Positions 39,977 to 49,611 of a stretch of DNA of 64,000 bases are shown here, piece after piece (the stretch's first letter is position 1; each line of letters opens with the position of its first letter). Source of the DNA: Oscillospiraceae bacterium (lineage in GTDB: Bacteria > Bacillota > Clostridia > Oscillospirales > Ruminococcaceae); NCBI GenBank assembly GCA_017405465.1, contig JAFRAJ010000016.1, positions 1 through 64,000 on the forward strand, read 5' to 3'. The position numbers were made by a program, and so were the translations under genes. The notes beneath the pieces are model-generated. The model saw only the letters and a program-made list of their open reading frames with translations, was not told the DNA's origin and made no database searches.

Positions 39977-42199
39977 ATGGATGTTTTCAGCAGGTACGCT
40001 CCTTTCGTGCAGGATTTCATATACCGTAACGGATGGGAATCGCTTCGAGGAGTACAGGTGGCTGCAGCTGACGTAATATTCAACTCGGACGACAACCTTC
40101 TTCTTGCAGCCTCCACGGCTTCAGGAAAAACAGAAGCTGCTTTCTTCCCGATACTGACTCTTTTCAGCGAGAACATGCCGAGCACAGTCGGAGCTCTCTA
40201 TATAGGCCCCCTCAAGGCTTTGATCAATGACCAGTTCTCAAGGCTTAATGAACTGTGCGATGAAGCTGACATACCGGTATGGCACTGGCATGGGGATGTA
40301 GCTCAGTCTCATAAGAACAAGCTTATGAAGAAACCTTCAGGGATCCTGCAGATCACGCCGGAATCGCTTGAGGCGCTGTTGATGCACAGGCATTCTGCAC
40401 TTACATCTCTTTTCGGTGACCTGAGATTTATAGTTATAGATGAGATACACTCTCTGCTTAGGGGAGACAGGGGAGCTCAGACTATATGTCTCATTGAGAG
40501 ACTCTCCAGACTCGCAGGAGTGAATCCGAGGAGGATCGGGCTTTCAGCTACGATAGGGGATCCTCAGAAGACCGGTGAGATCCTCTCATCCGGTACAGGA
40601 AGAAAGACTGCGATCCCGAAAGTCGTTGAACCGGGTGCTAAGTGGAGGATATCCATGGAGCATTTCTATGTCACCGGAAGACAGGCTGCAGAAGGAACTG
40701 ACGTTCCTGCCGGAGTGATGGAATATCCCCAGACCACCGATACTGCTCCTGAGAATGCAGATCCCGGGATCGGATATATCTTTGAGCATACCAGAGGACG
40801 TAAATGTCTTGTGTTCGTAAACTCCAGGGAAGAATGCGAAGCAGTGACCACGTCACTTCGCAGCTACTGCAATGCGAGACATGAACATGACAGGTTCCTC
40901 ATCCACCATGGAAATCTCTCTGCCTCTTACAGAGAGACTGCAGAGGAGATCATGAAGGATGAGGACCAGTATCAGACCACGGTAACGACAGCGACTCTGG
41001 AGCTTGGTATAGATATCGGAAAACTGGAAAGGGCATTCCAGATAGACGCGCCGTATACTGTCTCATCATTCCTGCAGAGAATGGGAAGGACGGGAAGGCG
41101 CGGTCAGCCCAATGAGATGTGGTTCGTTATGAGAGAGGAACAGCCTCAGCCGAGATCTCTGCTGCCTAGTACGGTTCCATGGAAACTGCTGCAGGGCATC
41201 GCCCTGGTACAGTTATACAGAGAATCCAAATGGGTGGAACCGCAGAACACTGACAGGCTTCCTTTCAGCTTGCTCTATCATCAGACTCTGTGTACTCTTG
41301 CGGGAGAAGGCGAACTCAGTCCCGCGGCGCTGGCGTCCAGAGTCCTGGGACTCACTCCGTTCAGAAAGATAAGCCAGGATGACTACAGGACGCTTCTGAG
41401 ACATCTGATTTCAACAGATCAGATCGCACAGACCGACAGAGGCGGGCTCATAGTCGGGCTTGCCGGGGAGAGGATGACTAATTCATTCCGTTTCTATGCG
41501 GTATTCCAGGAGAATGAAGAATACACTGTCAGGTGCGAATCGAGTGAGCTCGGTACAGTAGTACAGCCGCCACCGGTAGGTGAGAAGATCGCACTTGCTG
41601 GAGAAGTGTGGACCGTTCTGGAGATAGACCACAAGAGAAAGCTGATCTATGTGGAGCATGTTGAAGGCAAGGTTCCTGCATACTTCGGTGAGTGTCCCGG
41701 AGATATAAACACCAGGATACTTGAGAGAATGAGGCAGGTCCTGAAAGAGAATGACATATACCCCTACCTCATGAAAAATGCTGCAGCGAGACTGGAAGCT
41801 TCCAGAAGGACTGCTGCTGTCTCCGGTGTTGCTGATAAGCCTCTTGTGTGTTTAGGCGGCGATATGTGGTGCCTTTTCCCATGGCTCGGTACTTACTCCT
41901 TTATCGCACTTGAAAGATTCATTAAGATCAGGTGTGCGGAAAAACTCGGGATCAGAGGGGTGGAGAGCTGGAGACCATATTTCATCCAGTTCAAGATGAA
42001 AGCAGGCGAGGAGGAATTCTTCCGTGTCCTTAAAGAAGAAGCGGCGAAAGAACTTGACGCAATGGAGCTCGTCTACCCTAAAGAGGTGCCTGTTTTTGAG
42101 AAGTACGATGATTTTGTGCCGGATGAGCTGGTGAGGAAGGGATTTGCCTACGGAGTGCTCAATACTGACGAGATGCTGTACCGCATACTGAACTGGTGA
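39977..42199 (+). CDS. sngC: DEAD/DEAH-box (Lhr/BrxHI-type) helicase of the Shango-type cluster
   Basis: 740 residues. Helicase motifs are in order: Q-like region near 25, motif I 'AASTASGKTEA' (about 44-54), Ia 'YIGPLKALINDQ', II DEIH (155-158), III 'GLSATIGD', IV 'CLVFVNSREECE', V 'TTATLELGIDIG', VI 'LQRMGRTGRRG' near 370. A long C-terminal region follows, as in Lhr. AGGAGG lies seven bases before the ATG. A strong terminator follows at once, so the operon is sngA-sngB-sngC. Confidence 0.82.
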   Translation: MDVFSRYAPFVQDFIYRNGWESLRGVQVAAADVIFNSDDNLLLAASTASGKTEAAFFPILTLFSENMPSTVGALYIGPLKALINDQFSRLNELCDEADIPVWHWHGDVAQSHKNKLMKKPSGILQITPESLEALLMHRHSALTSLFGDLRFIVIDEIHSLLRGDRGAQTICLIERLSRLAGVNPRRIGLSATIGDPQKTGEILSSGTGRKTAIPKVVEPGAKWRISMEHFYVTGRQAAEGTDVPAGVMEYPQTTDTAPENADPGIGYIFEHTRGRKCLVFVNSREECEAVTTSLRSYCNARHEHDRFLIHHGNLSASYRETAEEIMKDEDQYQTTVTTATLELGIDIGKLERAFQIDAPYTVSSFLQRMGRTGRRGQPNEMWFVMREEQPQPRSLLPSTVPWKLLQGIALVQLYRESKWVEPQNTDRLPFSLLYHQTLCTLAGEGELSPAALASRVLGLTPFRKISQDDYRTLLRHLISTDQIAQTDRGGLIVGLAGERMTNSFRFYAVFQENEEYTVRCESSELGTVVQPPPVGEKIALAGEVWTVLEIDHKRKLIYVEHVEGKVPAYFGECPGDINTRILERMRQVLKENDIYPYLMKNAAARLEASRRTAAVSGVADKPLVCLGGDMWCLFPWLGTYSFIALERFIKIRCAEKLGIRGVESWRPYFIQFKMKAGEEEFFRVLKEEAAKELDAMELVYPKEVPVFEKYDDFVPDELVRKGFAYGVLNTDEMLYRILNW

Positions 42200-42217
42200 A
42201 TATGCAAAGAATAAAAA

Positions 42218-42251
42218 AACTATCACTTTTTCGTCAAAGTGATAGTTTTTT
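42218..42251 (+). terminator. Terminator of the Shango-type operon
   Basis: AACTATCACTTT (42218-42229) pairs perfectly with AAAGTGATAGTT (42236-42247) around TTCGTC, followed by TTTT. Confidence 0.92.
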
Positions 42252-42326
42252 ACATTGTATTCAAAATTTCTATGGATATTCTGTATATACTTTGACTGGA
42301 TCAAATGTCACGAAAGGAGTGAAATC

Positions 42327-42515
42327 ATGGCTAGATTGATCGTAAGAAAGAAAGAAAAAGGCGGCAAGAACCGTGCTGCCCTCAGAACTGCGGTCGCAGT
42401 AGCATCCGGATTGGCATTTGCCGCGGTAAGTGTTGCGTGCATCGCTGCATTGTATGCCAAGTCGCTCACCGATGTGCGTTATCTTGAAGAGGATGACGAA
42501 TACACGGAAGACTGA
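42327..42515 (+). CDS. Small single-pass membrane protein
   Basis: 62 residues: a basic N terminus ('RKKEKGGKNR'), one membrane segment ('VAVASGLAFAAVSVACIAAL', about 24-43) and an acidic tail ('RYLEEDDEYTED'). AAGGAG lies eight bases before the ATG. It is 33 bp before the acyl-CoA synthetase gene and may be co-transcribed with it. No family recognised. Confidence 0.6.
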   Translation: MARLIVRKKEKGGKNRAALRTAVAVASGLAFAAVSVACIAALYAKSLTDVRYLEEDDEYTED

Positions 42516-42548
42516 GGTCCAAAAATAACAGGAGAAGAGTGAAGATAA

Positions 42549-44210
42549 ATGTTGAACAGGGTCGATTATAAACCTGTTGAGTTCCATTCTATAAGAGAGA
42601 TGCTTGACCTGGCAGTGGCGGATTGCCCTGACAGAGATGCCTACCAGTTTACCAGGGGAGACAGTGACGAGATAATCCATGTCACATACTCCGAGTTCTA
42701 CAATATAACGGAGAATCTCGGAGCTGCTCTGACTGAACTGGGATACGGAAAGTCTCATATTGCGTGTTTAAGCGAGAACAGCTTTGAATGGATCTGTGCA
42801 TATATCACCGTTCTCAAGAGCGCCGGTGTTTTCATACCGGTAGACGGAGATCTGCCCACACAGGACAAGATACATGTGCTTACGGAAAGCGATGCAGAAG
42901 TGATGTTCGTGAGCAGAAAACATGAGAAGTGGGTCAGAGAACACAGAGAAGAACTGCCTGCCGTGAAGTGCTTCATACTTTTTGCTGCAGAAGAAGATGA
43001 CGGTGAATTCATCTCGTACAGTAAGCTGCTGAGACACGGAAGTGAGCTTGGCAGAAGTGAGTATGACAGTCTCCGATCCGATGAATACGACCTGAAATAC
43101 CTTGTCTATACATCAGGCACCACAGGGATCGCGAAAGGCGTAATGCTTACAGAGCACAACCTGGTGTCATGTGTATATTACGGACTGCATGTATCGCAGA
43201 TCTATGACAAGGGACTTTCAGTGCTTCCTTATCATCACACATACGAATCTGTAACTGATATCCTTGTGAGTCTGCACTATCATTCGACACTGTGTCTGAA
43301 CTCGTCGCTCAGAAAGATAGTAAAAGATCTGCAGAGGTATAAGCCAACATATATCTATATCGTTCCTGCACTGGCGGAGTTCATGTACTCAAGTATCATG
43401 AAGAATATAAAGCAGCAGGGAAAAGAGAAATCATTCAAGAGTGCTGTTAAACTTTCCAGAACGCTCAGAAAGGTCGGGATCGACCTGAGACCTATGATCT
43501 TCAAATCCCTCAGGGATGTATTTGGAGGAAGGCTTATCAAGATCGTGTGCGGCGGAGCTCCGATCAGACCTGAGATAGGAGAGTTCTTCAATGATATCGG
43601 CATCTACCTTGTTGGAGGATACGGCATCACGGAATGTTCACCGCTTGTATCCGTGAACCATGAGAGGACCATAACCTATGACACGGTCGGCAAGAGACTT
43701 CCGTGTCTGGAGTGGAGGATAGACTCTCCTACAGATGACGGTATCGGTGAGATATGTGTGAAAGGCGATACAGTCATGAAAGGTTACTATAAACAGCCTG
43801 AGAAGACTGCGGAAGTAATCAGGGACGGATGGTTCTATACCGGAGACTACGGTTATATCAATGACGAGGATCAGCTGGTCATCACCGGAAGGAAAAAGAA
43901 CATAATCGTTTTGAGTAACGGAAAGAATATCTATCCGGAGGAGATCGAAAACTATATCCAGAATATCCCGTATGTAGAGGAAGTAGTCGTCCAGGGACTT
44001 AAGAACGAGAAAGGTGATGAAAATGGACTGCTCGCTGAAGTGTTCCTGAACGAAGAGGAAGGCAGTGACAAGACTGAACAGGAAGTTCTCACGGACATTC
44101 TGAATGCTCAGAGTGAACTTCCAAGCTACAAGAAAATATCCAAGGTCCTCATCCGCAAAGAACCTTTCCCGAAAACGTCGACAAACAAGATAAAAAGAAA
44201 CTACAACTAA
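42549..44210 (+). CDS. AMP-dependent acyl-CoA synthetase / ligase
   Basis: 553 residues of the ANL superfamily. It activates a carboxylic acid (probably a fatty acid) through an acyl-AMP. The AMP-binding loop is 'YTSGTTGIAKGVML', with 'GGYGITECSPLVS', 'WFYTGDYGYINDEDQ' and the hinge 'ITGRKKNIIVLSNGKNIYPEE' (in parts). The catalytic lysine is in 'KTSTNKIKR' at the C terminus. Length and motifs match long-chain acyl-CoA synthetases. No membrane segment. A hairpin at 44227-44270 follows. Confidence 0.88.
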   Translation: MLNRVDYKPVEFHSIREMLDLAVADCPDRDAYQFTRGDSDEIIHVTYSEFYNITENLGAALTELGYGKSHIACLSENSFEWICAYITVLKSAGVFIPVDGDLPTQDKIHVLTESDAEVMFVSRKHEKWVREHREELPAVKCFILFAAEEDDGEFISYSKLLRHGSELGRSEYDSLRSDEYDLKYLVYTSGTTGIAKGVMLTEHNLVSCVYYGLHVSQIYDKGLSVLPYHHTYESVTDILVSLHYHSTLCLNSSLRKIVKDLQRYKPTYIYIVPALAEFMYSSIMKNIKQQGKEKSFKSAVKLSRTLRKVGIDLRPMIFKSLRDVFGGRLIKIVCGGAPIRPEIGEFFNDIGIYLVGGYGITECSPLVSVNHERTITYDTVGKRLPCLEWRIDSPTDDGIGEICVKGDTVMKGYYKQPEKTAEVIRDGWFYTGDYGYINDEDQLVITGRKKNIIVLSNGKNIYPEEIENYIQNIPYVEEVVVQGLKNEKGDENGLLAEVFLNEEEGSDKTEQEVLTDILNAQSELPSYKKISKVLIRKEPFPKTSTNKIKRNYN

Positions 44211-44226
44211 AAACTATTTACAGTAA

Positions 44227-44270
44227 AACCGCCAGCTCATAAAGCTCCTCAGCTGAATGATCCGGCGGTT
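44227..44270 (+). terminator. Terminator after the acyl-CoA synthetase gene
   Basis: AACCGCC (44227-44233) pairs with GGCGGTT (44264-44270). The interior contains an AGCTC...AGCTGA partial stem, and ATTGTTTTGTTT follows. It lies between convergent genes. Confidence 0.6.
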
Positions 44271-44287
44271 ATTGTTTTGTTTAGCTG

Positions 44288-45181
44288 TCAGGAAGTACCA
44301 GTCCTAGTCAGAAAGCTTTTTGGATCAACAAACATTATGTTGAGGTCAACATTTCCTTCGATGCCGTGAACATACCCTGTTGATGAATACTGATACACAT
44401 CAAAATAGTAGCGGAAAGTAGGATAGTCATCGTACTGGGCAAACCAGATATATCTTCCGTCTATCTTGCTGAAATCATATTTGCTGTAAGCGCAGTACAG
44501 ATTCGTATAGACCATGGAGGCGTATCCGGCAGATTCTATCCTGTCACAGAACGCGTTGCAGGCGCTGCTGAGAGCTTCGGGGGTGATATTACCTGTACGT
44601 GCATCATATGATACGAACTCCCAGTCGAATACGATAGGAAGATCCAGCGGACGTCCTCCCAGCTGGTTCAGGACATAATCAGCTTCCTCTATTGCTTCTT
44701 CATCGTTGATGGCTTGTGAGAAGAAATAAAGACCGACTGGAATGCCGTTTTTTCTTGCCTCGGAGTAGTTGTATTCAAATTTAGAATCCTTGTAGATATA
44801 TCCTTCTCCGTATCCGCGGTTTCCGATCCTGATAAATGCAAACTGTACGCCGTCCTGTGCTACTCTGCTCCATCTTATCCACTCCTGATAACCGGATACG
44901 TCTATACCGAACCAGGTCTCTACCCCTTCCTCTTCGTAGTACATCCTTCCGTCTCTCATGTGGAAGCATTCCTGCTTATAAATATTATCCTTGATCTCCG
45001 GATCTCTGAGGATGAGCTGGCTGTTGTAGAAGAAGTATTTTTCACCGGAGAAGAGTCTGTTTGATCTGTCATAAATTGACTCCTGCATGGGTGAAATGTA
45101 TGCAAAATAGGCTATGACCCCAATCAGGAAGATCGAAGTCAGAATGATGAACCAGTAGCTTTTTCTGCGTCTTTTGTACAT
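44288..45181 (-). CDS. Membrane-anchored GH25 lysozyme (muramidase)
   Basis: 297 residues. A basic start and a membrane segment (about 10-28) act as signal anchor. A short linker is followed by a GH25 domain from about residue 90: 'FGIDVSGYQEWIRWSRVA' has the first catalytic aspartate, and 'LDLPIVFDWEFVSYD' the D-x-E pair. 'YTNLYCAYSKYDF' and 'WFAQYDDYPTF' are typical of the family. It cleaves peptidoglycan between N-acetylmuramic acid and N-acetylglucosamine, likely for wall turnover. Monocistronic. Confidence 0.9.
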   Translation of the reverse strand: MYKRRRKSYWFIILTSIFLIGVIAYFAYISPMQESIYDRSNRLFSGEKYFFYNSQLILRDPEIKDNIYKQECFHMRDGRMYYEEEGVETWFGIDVSGYQEWIRWSRVAQDGVQFAFIRIGNRGYGEGYIYKDSKFEYNYSEARKNGIPVGLYFFSQAINDEEAIEEADYVLNQLGGRPLDLPIVFDWEFVSYDARTGNITPEALSSACNAFCDRIESAGYASMVYTNLYCAYSKYDFSKIDGRYIWFAQYDDYPTFRYYFDVYQYSSTGYVHGIEGNVDLNIMFVDPKSFLTRTGTS

Positions 45182-45237
45182 GCGTTAAATATACTATCTG
45201 CAGTTGGCAGCAGTCAACGAGACATAAAAAAGGAAAA

Positions 45238-45265
45238 ACCGCGGGACACTTTCGTGTCTCGCGGT
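45238..45265 (-). terminator. Terminator of the rpsF-ssb-rpsR operon
   Basis: ACCGCGGGACAC pairs with GTGTCTCGCGGT around a TTTC-type loop (one wobble pair); on the leftward transcript TTTTTCCTTTTTT follows. Confidence 0.85.
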
Positions 45266-45284
45266 CATGCAGTGCTGCAAATGA

Positions 45285-45605
45285 TCAGTCGCTGATATAA
45301 GGGAGAAGGGCGACCTGACGGGCGCGCTTCACTGCGACTGTGAGCTGTCTCTGGTGCCTGGCGCATGTTCCGGTCATTCTGCGGGGGAGGATCTTGCCTC
45401 TCTCGGAGATGAACTTGCGCAGCTGAGCGGGATTCTTGTAGTCAATGACTGCATCTCTCTCTGTGCAGAAAGTGCAAACCTTTCTGCGGCGCTGCTGACG
45501 GTTATAAGACTGGCGCTGAGGACGCTCGGTATTTTCCTGACGGGCAGGACGCTCTTCGGCAGTGTTTTCTGTTGCCTGGACAGCAACTTCCACGTTATTC
45601 TCCAT
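45285..45605 (-). CDS. rpsR: 30S ribosomal protein S18
   Basis: 106 residues. The S18 core starts near residue 38 with '[21 protein letters not shown]' (in parts) and includes '[28 protein letters not shown]' (in parts). The first 37 residues are an acidic, glutamine- and asparagine-rich extension absent from most S18 proteins. It is the last gene of the classical rpsF-ssb-rpsR operon. Confidence 0.96.
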   Translation of the reverse strand: MENNVEVAVQATENTAEERPARQENTERPQRQSYNRQQRRRKVCTFCTERDAVIDYKNPAQLRKFISERGKILPRRMTGTCARHQRQLTVAVKRARQVALLPYISD

Positions 45606-45630
45606 TTTTTATCTCCTTGTGTGATTCTTG

Positions 45631-46086
45631 TCAGAAGGGAAGATCCTCATCATTGGCGATGACTGTGAAATCATCTACGCTACCTGCGGAATATGAGGTG
45701 TTGGTCTCCTTTTCATCCGCATATGAGTTGTATCCGGTGCCGCCAGCGGCATTGCTTCCGGAATTTCCTCTGCTCTCGGTGAAGTAGACATTGTCTGCAA
45801 CTACTTCAACAGCTTTGCGGTTCTTGCCTTCTCTGTCCTGATAGGTTCTGGTCTGAAGTGATCCCGTAACGGCGATCATCTGGCCTTTCTTGAAATACCT
45901 GCAGACAAACTCTGCGGTATTGCGCCACGCGACTACATCGATGAAGTCTGCCTGACGTTCGGCACCCTGCTTAACATATGAACGGTTGACAGCAACCGTA
46001 AAAGTTGTGACTGCTATCTCACCCGGGGTGTGACGCAGTTCAGGATCAGCAGTTAGCCTTCCCATGATTGCGACCTGGTTAAGCAT
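45631..46086 (-). CDS. ssb: Single-stranded DNA-binding protein
   Basis: 151 residues. The OB fold (1-105) starts 'MLNQVAIMGRLTADPELRHTP' (in parts) with 'VDVVAWRNTAEFVCRYFKKG' (in parts). A glycine/serine/asparagine-rich linker leads to the acidic protein-docking tip 'NDEDLPF'. It lies between rpsF and rpsR, as is usual in Bacillota. Confidence 0.96.
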   Translation of the reverse strand: MLNQVAIMGRLTADPELRHTPGEIAVTTFTVAVNRSYVKQGAERQADFIDVVAWRNTAEFVCRYFKKGQMIAVTGSLQTRTYQDREGKNRKAVEVVADNVYFTESRGNSGSNAAGGTGYNSYADEKETNTSYSAGSVDDFTVIANDEDLPF

Positions 46087-46118
46087 GTATACCTCCTAAT
46101 CGGTATTGTACCGGTACC

Positions 46119-46406
46119 TTACTGGTCCTTGCGTACTACGATAGTGCGCAGGAGACCATCAGTGATCGCATAGATACGGTTAAGCTCCGTGATGAAATCT
46201 GTGTCGGCGGTGAAATTGATGAGGAAGTAGTTTCCTTCTTTTTCATCGTTGATTTCATACGCAAGACGGCGCTTGCCCCACTCGTCAACGGACTCTACAG
46301 CTCCATTGGCAGCGATGAGGTCAGTGAACCTGGTGACAAGAGCCTTAGTGGCTTCTTCATCAAGTGCAGTGCTCACCACAAGGATGGTTTCATAACTGGC
46401 TTGCAT
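46119..46406 (-). CDS. rpsF: 30S ribosomal protein S6
   Basis: 95 residues: 'SYETILVVSTALDEEATKAL' and 'VDEWGKRRLAYEINDEKEGNY' (in parts) are S6 signatures. The start is the ATG at 46406 behind AGGAGG; an in-frame upstream start at 46445 has no site. The leader on the leftward transcript (about 46410-46470) contains two small hairpins (CGCGG-CGTGA-CCGCG and GGAC-CGTAAA-GTCC), a possible S6:S18 autoregulatory structure. Confidence 0.95.
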   Translation of the reverse strand: MQASYETILVVSTALDEEATKALVTRFTDLIAANGAVESVDEWGKRRLAYEINDEKEGNYFLINFTADTDFITELNRIYAITDGLLRTIVVRKDQ

Positions 46407-46559
46407 TTCGTTTTCCTCCTTTTGGACTTTACGGTCCGCGGTCACGCCGCGAACAAGGATATTTGCTGTGTACAGCGAAACAAAATTATATCAGCATAAC
46501 GCTCGGATGTCAAAGGTATTCTGAGCGTTATGTTAACAGACAAAGGATTTGCTTTCTTA

Positions 46560-48008
46560 TCAGAGCGCCTGAATTGCCGATTCGATACGTGATATGGTCT
46601 CTTTCTTGCCGAGCGCTGCAATAAGCTCCACAGCACCTCCCGGAGTAACCTGTACACCGGAGATCGCTACGCGCAGAGGTCCGAGGATCCAGCCGTTCTT
46701 GACGCCAAGCGACTCTACAAGAGACAGAAGAGCAGAATGGACTGATTCCACAGAGAAGTCGTCAAGGCCTTTGAGAACTTCAAGACTTGCTTCCAGGGCA
46801 GGCTTTGCCGTAGCTGAATCAGTCTTGAACTTTTTACTGAAATACAGCTGAGGATCGATATCAGGACGCTTATCAATAAATGAAAGCTTTTCCGGAATAT
46901 CTGAGAAATACTCTGTCCTTGGCTGAAGCACATCACAGAGAATGTCAAAGTCCACATCGTCTCTCTTAACAGCCTGACGGATGAAAGGCATGGCATGACC
47001 TTTGAATTCGTCATGTGTCAGAGCTCTGATATATTCAGAGTTGATGTATTTAAGCTTTTCAGGATCGAAGATAGCGGGGGACTTGCTTATACCGGACAGA
47101 TCGAATTCCTTGATCAGTTCCTCAACAGTGAAGAGCTCTCTTTCACCTTTGGGAGACCAACCGAGAAGTGCGATATAGTTGAGCACTGCCTCTGTGAGAT
47201 AGCCTTTGGCAACAAGATCCTGATACGATGCGTCACCGTTGCGCTTTGACAGCTTCTGATGCTCATCTTTCATGACCGGAGCGCAGTGCACATATTCCGG
47301 GGTATCCCATCCGAACGCTTCATAGAGAAGATTGTACTTAGGACTGGATGATAGATATTCGTTGCCTCTTACAACGTGTGTGATGCCCATCAGATGGTCA
47401 TCTACGACGTTGGCAAAGTTGTAAGTGGGCATTCCGTCGCTCTTGATCAGGATCTGATCTTCGAGCTCTTTATTCTCAACGCTGACATCTCCGTAAACCA
47501 GGTCATGGAAAGTAGTGACGCCTTCAGAAGGCATCTTCTGACGTATTACATAGGGAGTACCTGCAGCAAGTTTTGCTTCTACCTCTTCTTTGGAGAGATT
47601 TCTGCAGTGTCCGTCATAGCGACGGATCATCTCTCCGCCTTCTTCCTTCTTGGGGATGCGTGCATCAAGCTCCTCTTCGGTGCAGAAGCAGTAATATGCG
47701 TTGCCATTTTCGACAAGCATCTTAGCATATTTGAGGTAATTGTCCATTCTTTCGCTTTGAACATACGGACCGTAATCACCGCCGATATCGGGACCTTCAT
47801 CCCAGTTGAGACCGCAGTCTTTCAGGGTACTGTAAATGACGTCTGTAGCGCCTTCAACGAGCCTTCCCTGATCGGTGTCTTCGATTCTAAGAATGAAGTC
47901 TCCGCCGTCTTTTTTGGCGATCAGATATGCATAGAGAGCTGTACGGAGGTTGCCGATATGCATATATCCCGTGGGACTGGGAGCGAATCTGGTGCGGACT
48001 TTTCCCAT
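46560..48008 (-). CDS. gltX: Glutamyl-tRNA synthetase
   Basis: 482 residues, class I synthetase charging tRNA-Glu. The HIGH-type motif is '[17 protein letters not shown]' (HIGN at 17-20) and the KMSKS-type motif '[12 protein letters not shown]'. Length is normal. It is divergent from trpS, sharing a compact promoter region with it. Confidence 0.96.
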   Translation of the reverse strand: MGKVRTRFAPSPTGYMHIGNLRTALYAYLIAKKDGGDFILRIEDTDQGRLVEGATDVIYSTLKDCGLNWDEGPDIGGDYGPYVQSERMDNYLKYAKMLVENGNAYYCFCTEEELDARIPKKEEGGEMIRRYDGHCRNLSKEEVEAKLAAGTPYVIRQKMPSEGVTTFHDLVYGDVSVENKELEDQILIKSDGMPTYNFANVVDDHLMGITHVVRGNEYLSSSPKYNLLYEAFGWDTPEYVHCAPVMKDEHQKLSKRNGDASYQDLVAKGYLTEAVLNYIALLGWSPKGERELFTVEELIKEFDLSGISKSPAIFDPEKLKYINSEYIRALTHDEFKGHAMPFIRQAVKRDDVDFDILCDVLQPRTEYFSDIPEKLSFIDKRPDIDPQLYFSKKFKTDSATAKPALEASLEVLKGLDDFSVESVHSALLSLVESLGVKNGWILGPLRVAISGVQVTPGGAVELIAALGKKETISRIESAIQAL

Positions 48009-48048
48009 ATTGAAATCTCCTTATAATATGTAGGAATATCACCTGATT

Positions 48049-48107
48049 ATTCTATAGTTGAAAGGGGTTATATGTCAATTGACAGAGGCTCTCTTCGATA
48101 ATAGAAT
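48049..48107. promoter_or_regulatory. Back-to-back gltX and trpS promoters with a shared palindromic -35 block
   Basis: TGTCAATTGACA (48073-48084) is a perfect palindrome giving TTGACA on both strands. Rightward, TAGAAT lies at 48102-48107 (17-bp spacer) for trpS. Leftward, TAGAAT lies at 48049-48054 on the minus strand (18-bp spacer) for gltX. The two polymerases could not bind at the same time. Confidence 0.75.
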
Positions 48108-48142
48108 GATTCAAGAAAACTATTTTAAAAAGGAGGTCTGAA

Positions 48143-49138
48143 ATGGCGGACGAATCTAAAAAACGCGTGTTCAGCGGCATACAGCCTACAGGCGGTTTTA
48201 CGCTTGGTAATTATCTGGGAGCTATCCGTCATTGGGGACAGCTGCAGGATGATTATGACTGCATCTACAGTGTCGTTGATCTCCATTCCATAACTGTCAG
48301 ACAGGATCCGAAAATCCTCAGAAGGCAGATACGTGAATCCGCTGCGCTGCTGCTTGCATGCGGAGTGGATCCTGAGAAGGCGATACTTTTCATACAGGGC
48401 GATGTACACCAGCACGCTGAATTGTCCTGGATTCTCGGATGCTACACACAGTTCGGCGAACTGTCGAGGATGACGCAATTCAAGGACAAGTCGCAGAAAC
48501 ATCCTGAGAATGTCAACGGCGGTCTCTTTACATACCCTGTGCTGATGGCTGCAGATATACTGCTTTACCAGACGGATCTGGTTCCAATCGGAGCAGATCA
48601 GAAACAGCATCTCGAACTTGCCAGAAACATTGCTGAGAGGTTCAATGGCATTTACGGCGAAACTTTTGTAGTACCTGACGGGTATTTCCCGAAAGTGGCT
48701 GCCAGAGTCATGTCTCTGCAGGATCCGACTTCAAAGATGAGCAAGTCAGACGAGAATGTAAATGCAAAGATAATGCTTCTCGATGACGGCGATCTGATAG
48801 TCAAGAAATTCAGAAGAGCAGTAACTGACTCCGGAAGCGAAGTCAGGGCAGCAGAAGACAAGCCCGGTGTCACGAATCTTATGAGCATATACAGTGCCTG
48901 CACCGGAAAGTCTTTCGAAGAGATCGAGAGAGAATTTGACGGAAAAGGCTACGGCGATTTCAAGACAGCAGTTGGAGAGACTGTACGTGATATGCTGAAG
49001 CCGATCCAGGATCGATATCAGCTGATTCTTTCCGATAAGGAAGGACTGAATGCCGTTCTAAAGGACGGTGCCGAGAAGGCTTCTGTACTGGCAGCAAGAA
49101 CGCTGGCCAAGGTAAGACGGAAAGTCGGGTTTGACTGA
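48143..49138 (+). CDS. trpS: Tryptophanyl-tRNA synthetase
   Basis: 331 residues, class I synthetase. 'FSGIQPTGGFTLGNYLGAIRHW' (in parts) is the HIGH-type region, 'PIGADQKQHLELARNIA' the tryptophan-site region, and 'DPTSKMSKSDENVNAKI' the KMSKS loop. AAAAGGAGG precedes the ATG. The leader is too short (about 30 nt) for a T-box. Confidence 0.96.
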   Translation: MADESKKRVFSGIQPTGGFTLGNYLGAIRHWGQLQDDYDCIYSVVDLHSITVRQDPKILRRQIRESAALLLACGVDPEKAILFIQGDVHQHAELSWILGCYTQFGELSRMTQFKDKSQKHPENVNGGLFTYPVLMAADILLYQTDLVPIGADQKQHLELARNIAERFNGIYGETFVVPDGYFPKVAARVMSLQDPTSKMSKSDENVNAKIMLLDDGDLIVKKFRRAVTDSGSEVRAAEDKPGVTNLMSIYSACTGKSFEEIEREFDGKGYGDFKTAVGETVRDMLKPIQDRYQLILSDKEGLNAVLKDGAEKASVLAARTLAKVRRKVGFD

Positions 49139-49151
49139 TCATATGAAGTAT

Positions 49152-49182
49152 AAAAAAAGGAAGGCGGTTGCCTTCTTTTTTT
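49152..49182. terminator. Bidirectional terminator between trpS and the NusG-II gene
   Basis: AAAAAAAGGAAGGC pairs with GCCTTCTTTTTTT around GGTT; T-runs exist on both transcripts. Confidence 0.85.
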
Positions 49183-49188
49183 AGTGAA

Positions 49189-49527
49189 TTAATCGACTAT
49201 GATCAGGGCCAATTTCGCCGGCATGCATACAGCGGTCTCACCCTTCAGCGAGATCCACCCGAAACCCTCACATAATTTGTCTGGACAGAGGGAATGAATA
49301 AAGCGGATCTTTCCTTCTTTGACTTCGAAAGTGGCTTTTAGGTCCCCTTCAGCAGTATAGATCCCATCCTGATCCAACGGGATGCGCATTATTTCATTTC
49401 CGTCATATATCACAGCAGCTTTGCTGCCGCCGGACCTCGTCAATTTCGGAACTACGTAAAACAGCGCAGCTGCGATCAGCAGCAGCGAGATCACGATAAG
49501 GTCCTTTTTTTTGAACAGAGGCTCCAA
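49189..49527 (-). CDS. NusG domain II-containing membrane-anchored protein
   Basis: 112 residues. An N-terminal membrane segment ('LIVISLLLIAAALFYVV', about 10-26) is followed by a NusG_II domain with the paired cysteines 'SLCPDKLCEGFGWI' and a last one in 'AVCMPAKLALII'. Widespread in Clostridia, function unknown, usually outside the cytoplasm. The start is TTG 49527, with AAGGCGG eight bases upstream; an in-frame GTG at 49545 has no site. Confidence 0.8.
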   Translation of the reverse strand: MEPLFKKKDLIVISLLLIAAALFYVVPKLTRSGGSKAAVIYDGNEIMRIPLDQDGIYTAEGDLKATFEVKEGKIRFIHSLCPDKLCEGFGWISLKGETAVCMPAKLALIIVD

Positions 49528-49611
49528 GCGATATACCGCCTTCACTTGTGATTAAACTGGAGTAACATTATAATTCAGAATAGAACGTAAATACAAACCG
49601 GAGGTATTAGA

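Noticed and set aside
37109..42199. BREX or tellurite-resistance locus
   Set aside because: Only the ATPase and helicase resemble BREX parts and no pglZ, brxC or methylase is present; there are no terC/terD genes. The three-gene Shango layout fits better.
48009..48142. T-box leader of trpS
   Set aside because: The predicted leader is only about 30 nt, with no specifier loop or antiterminator.
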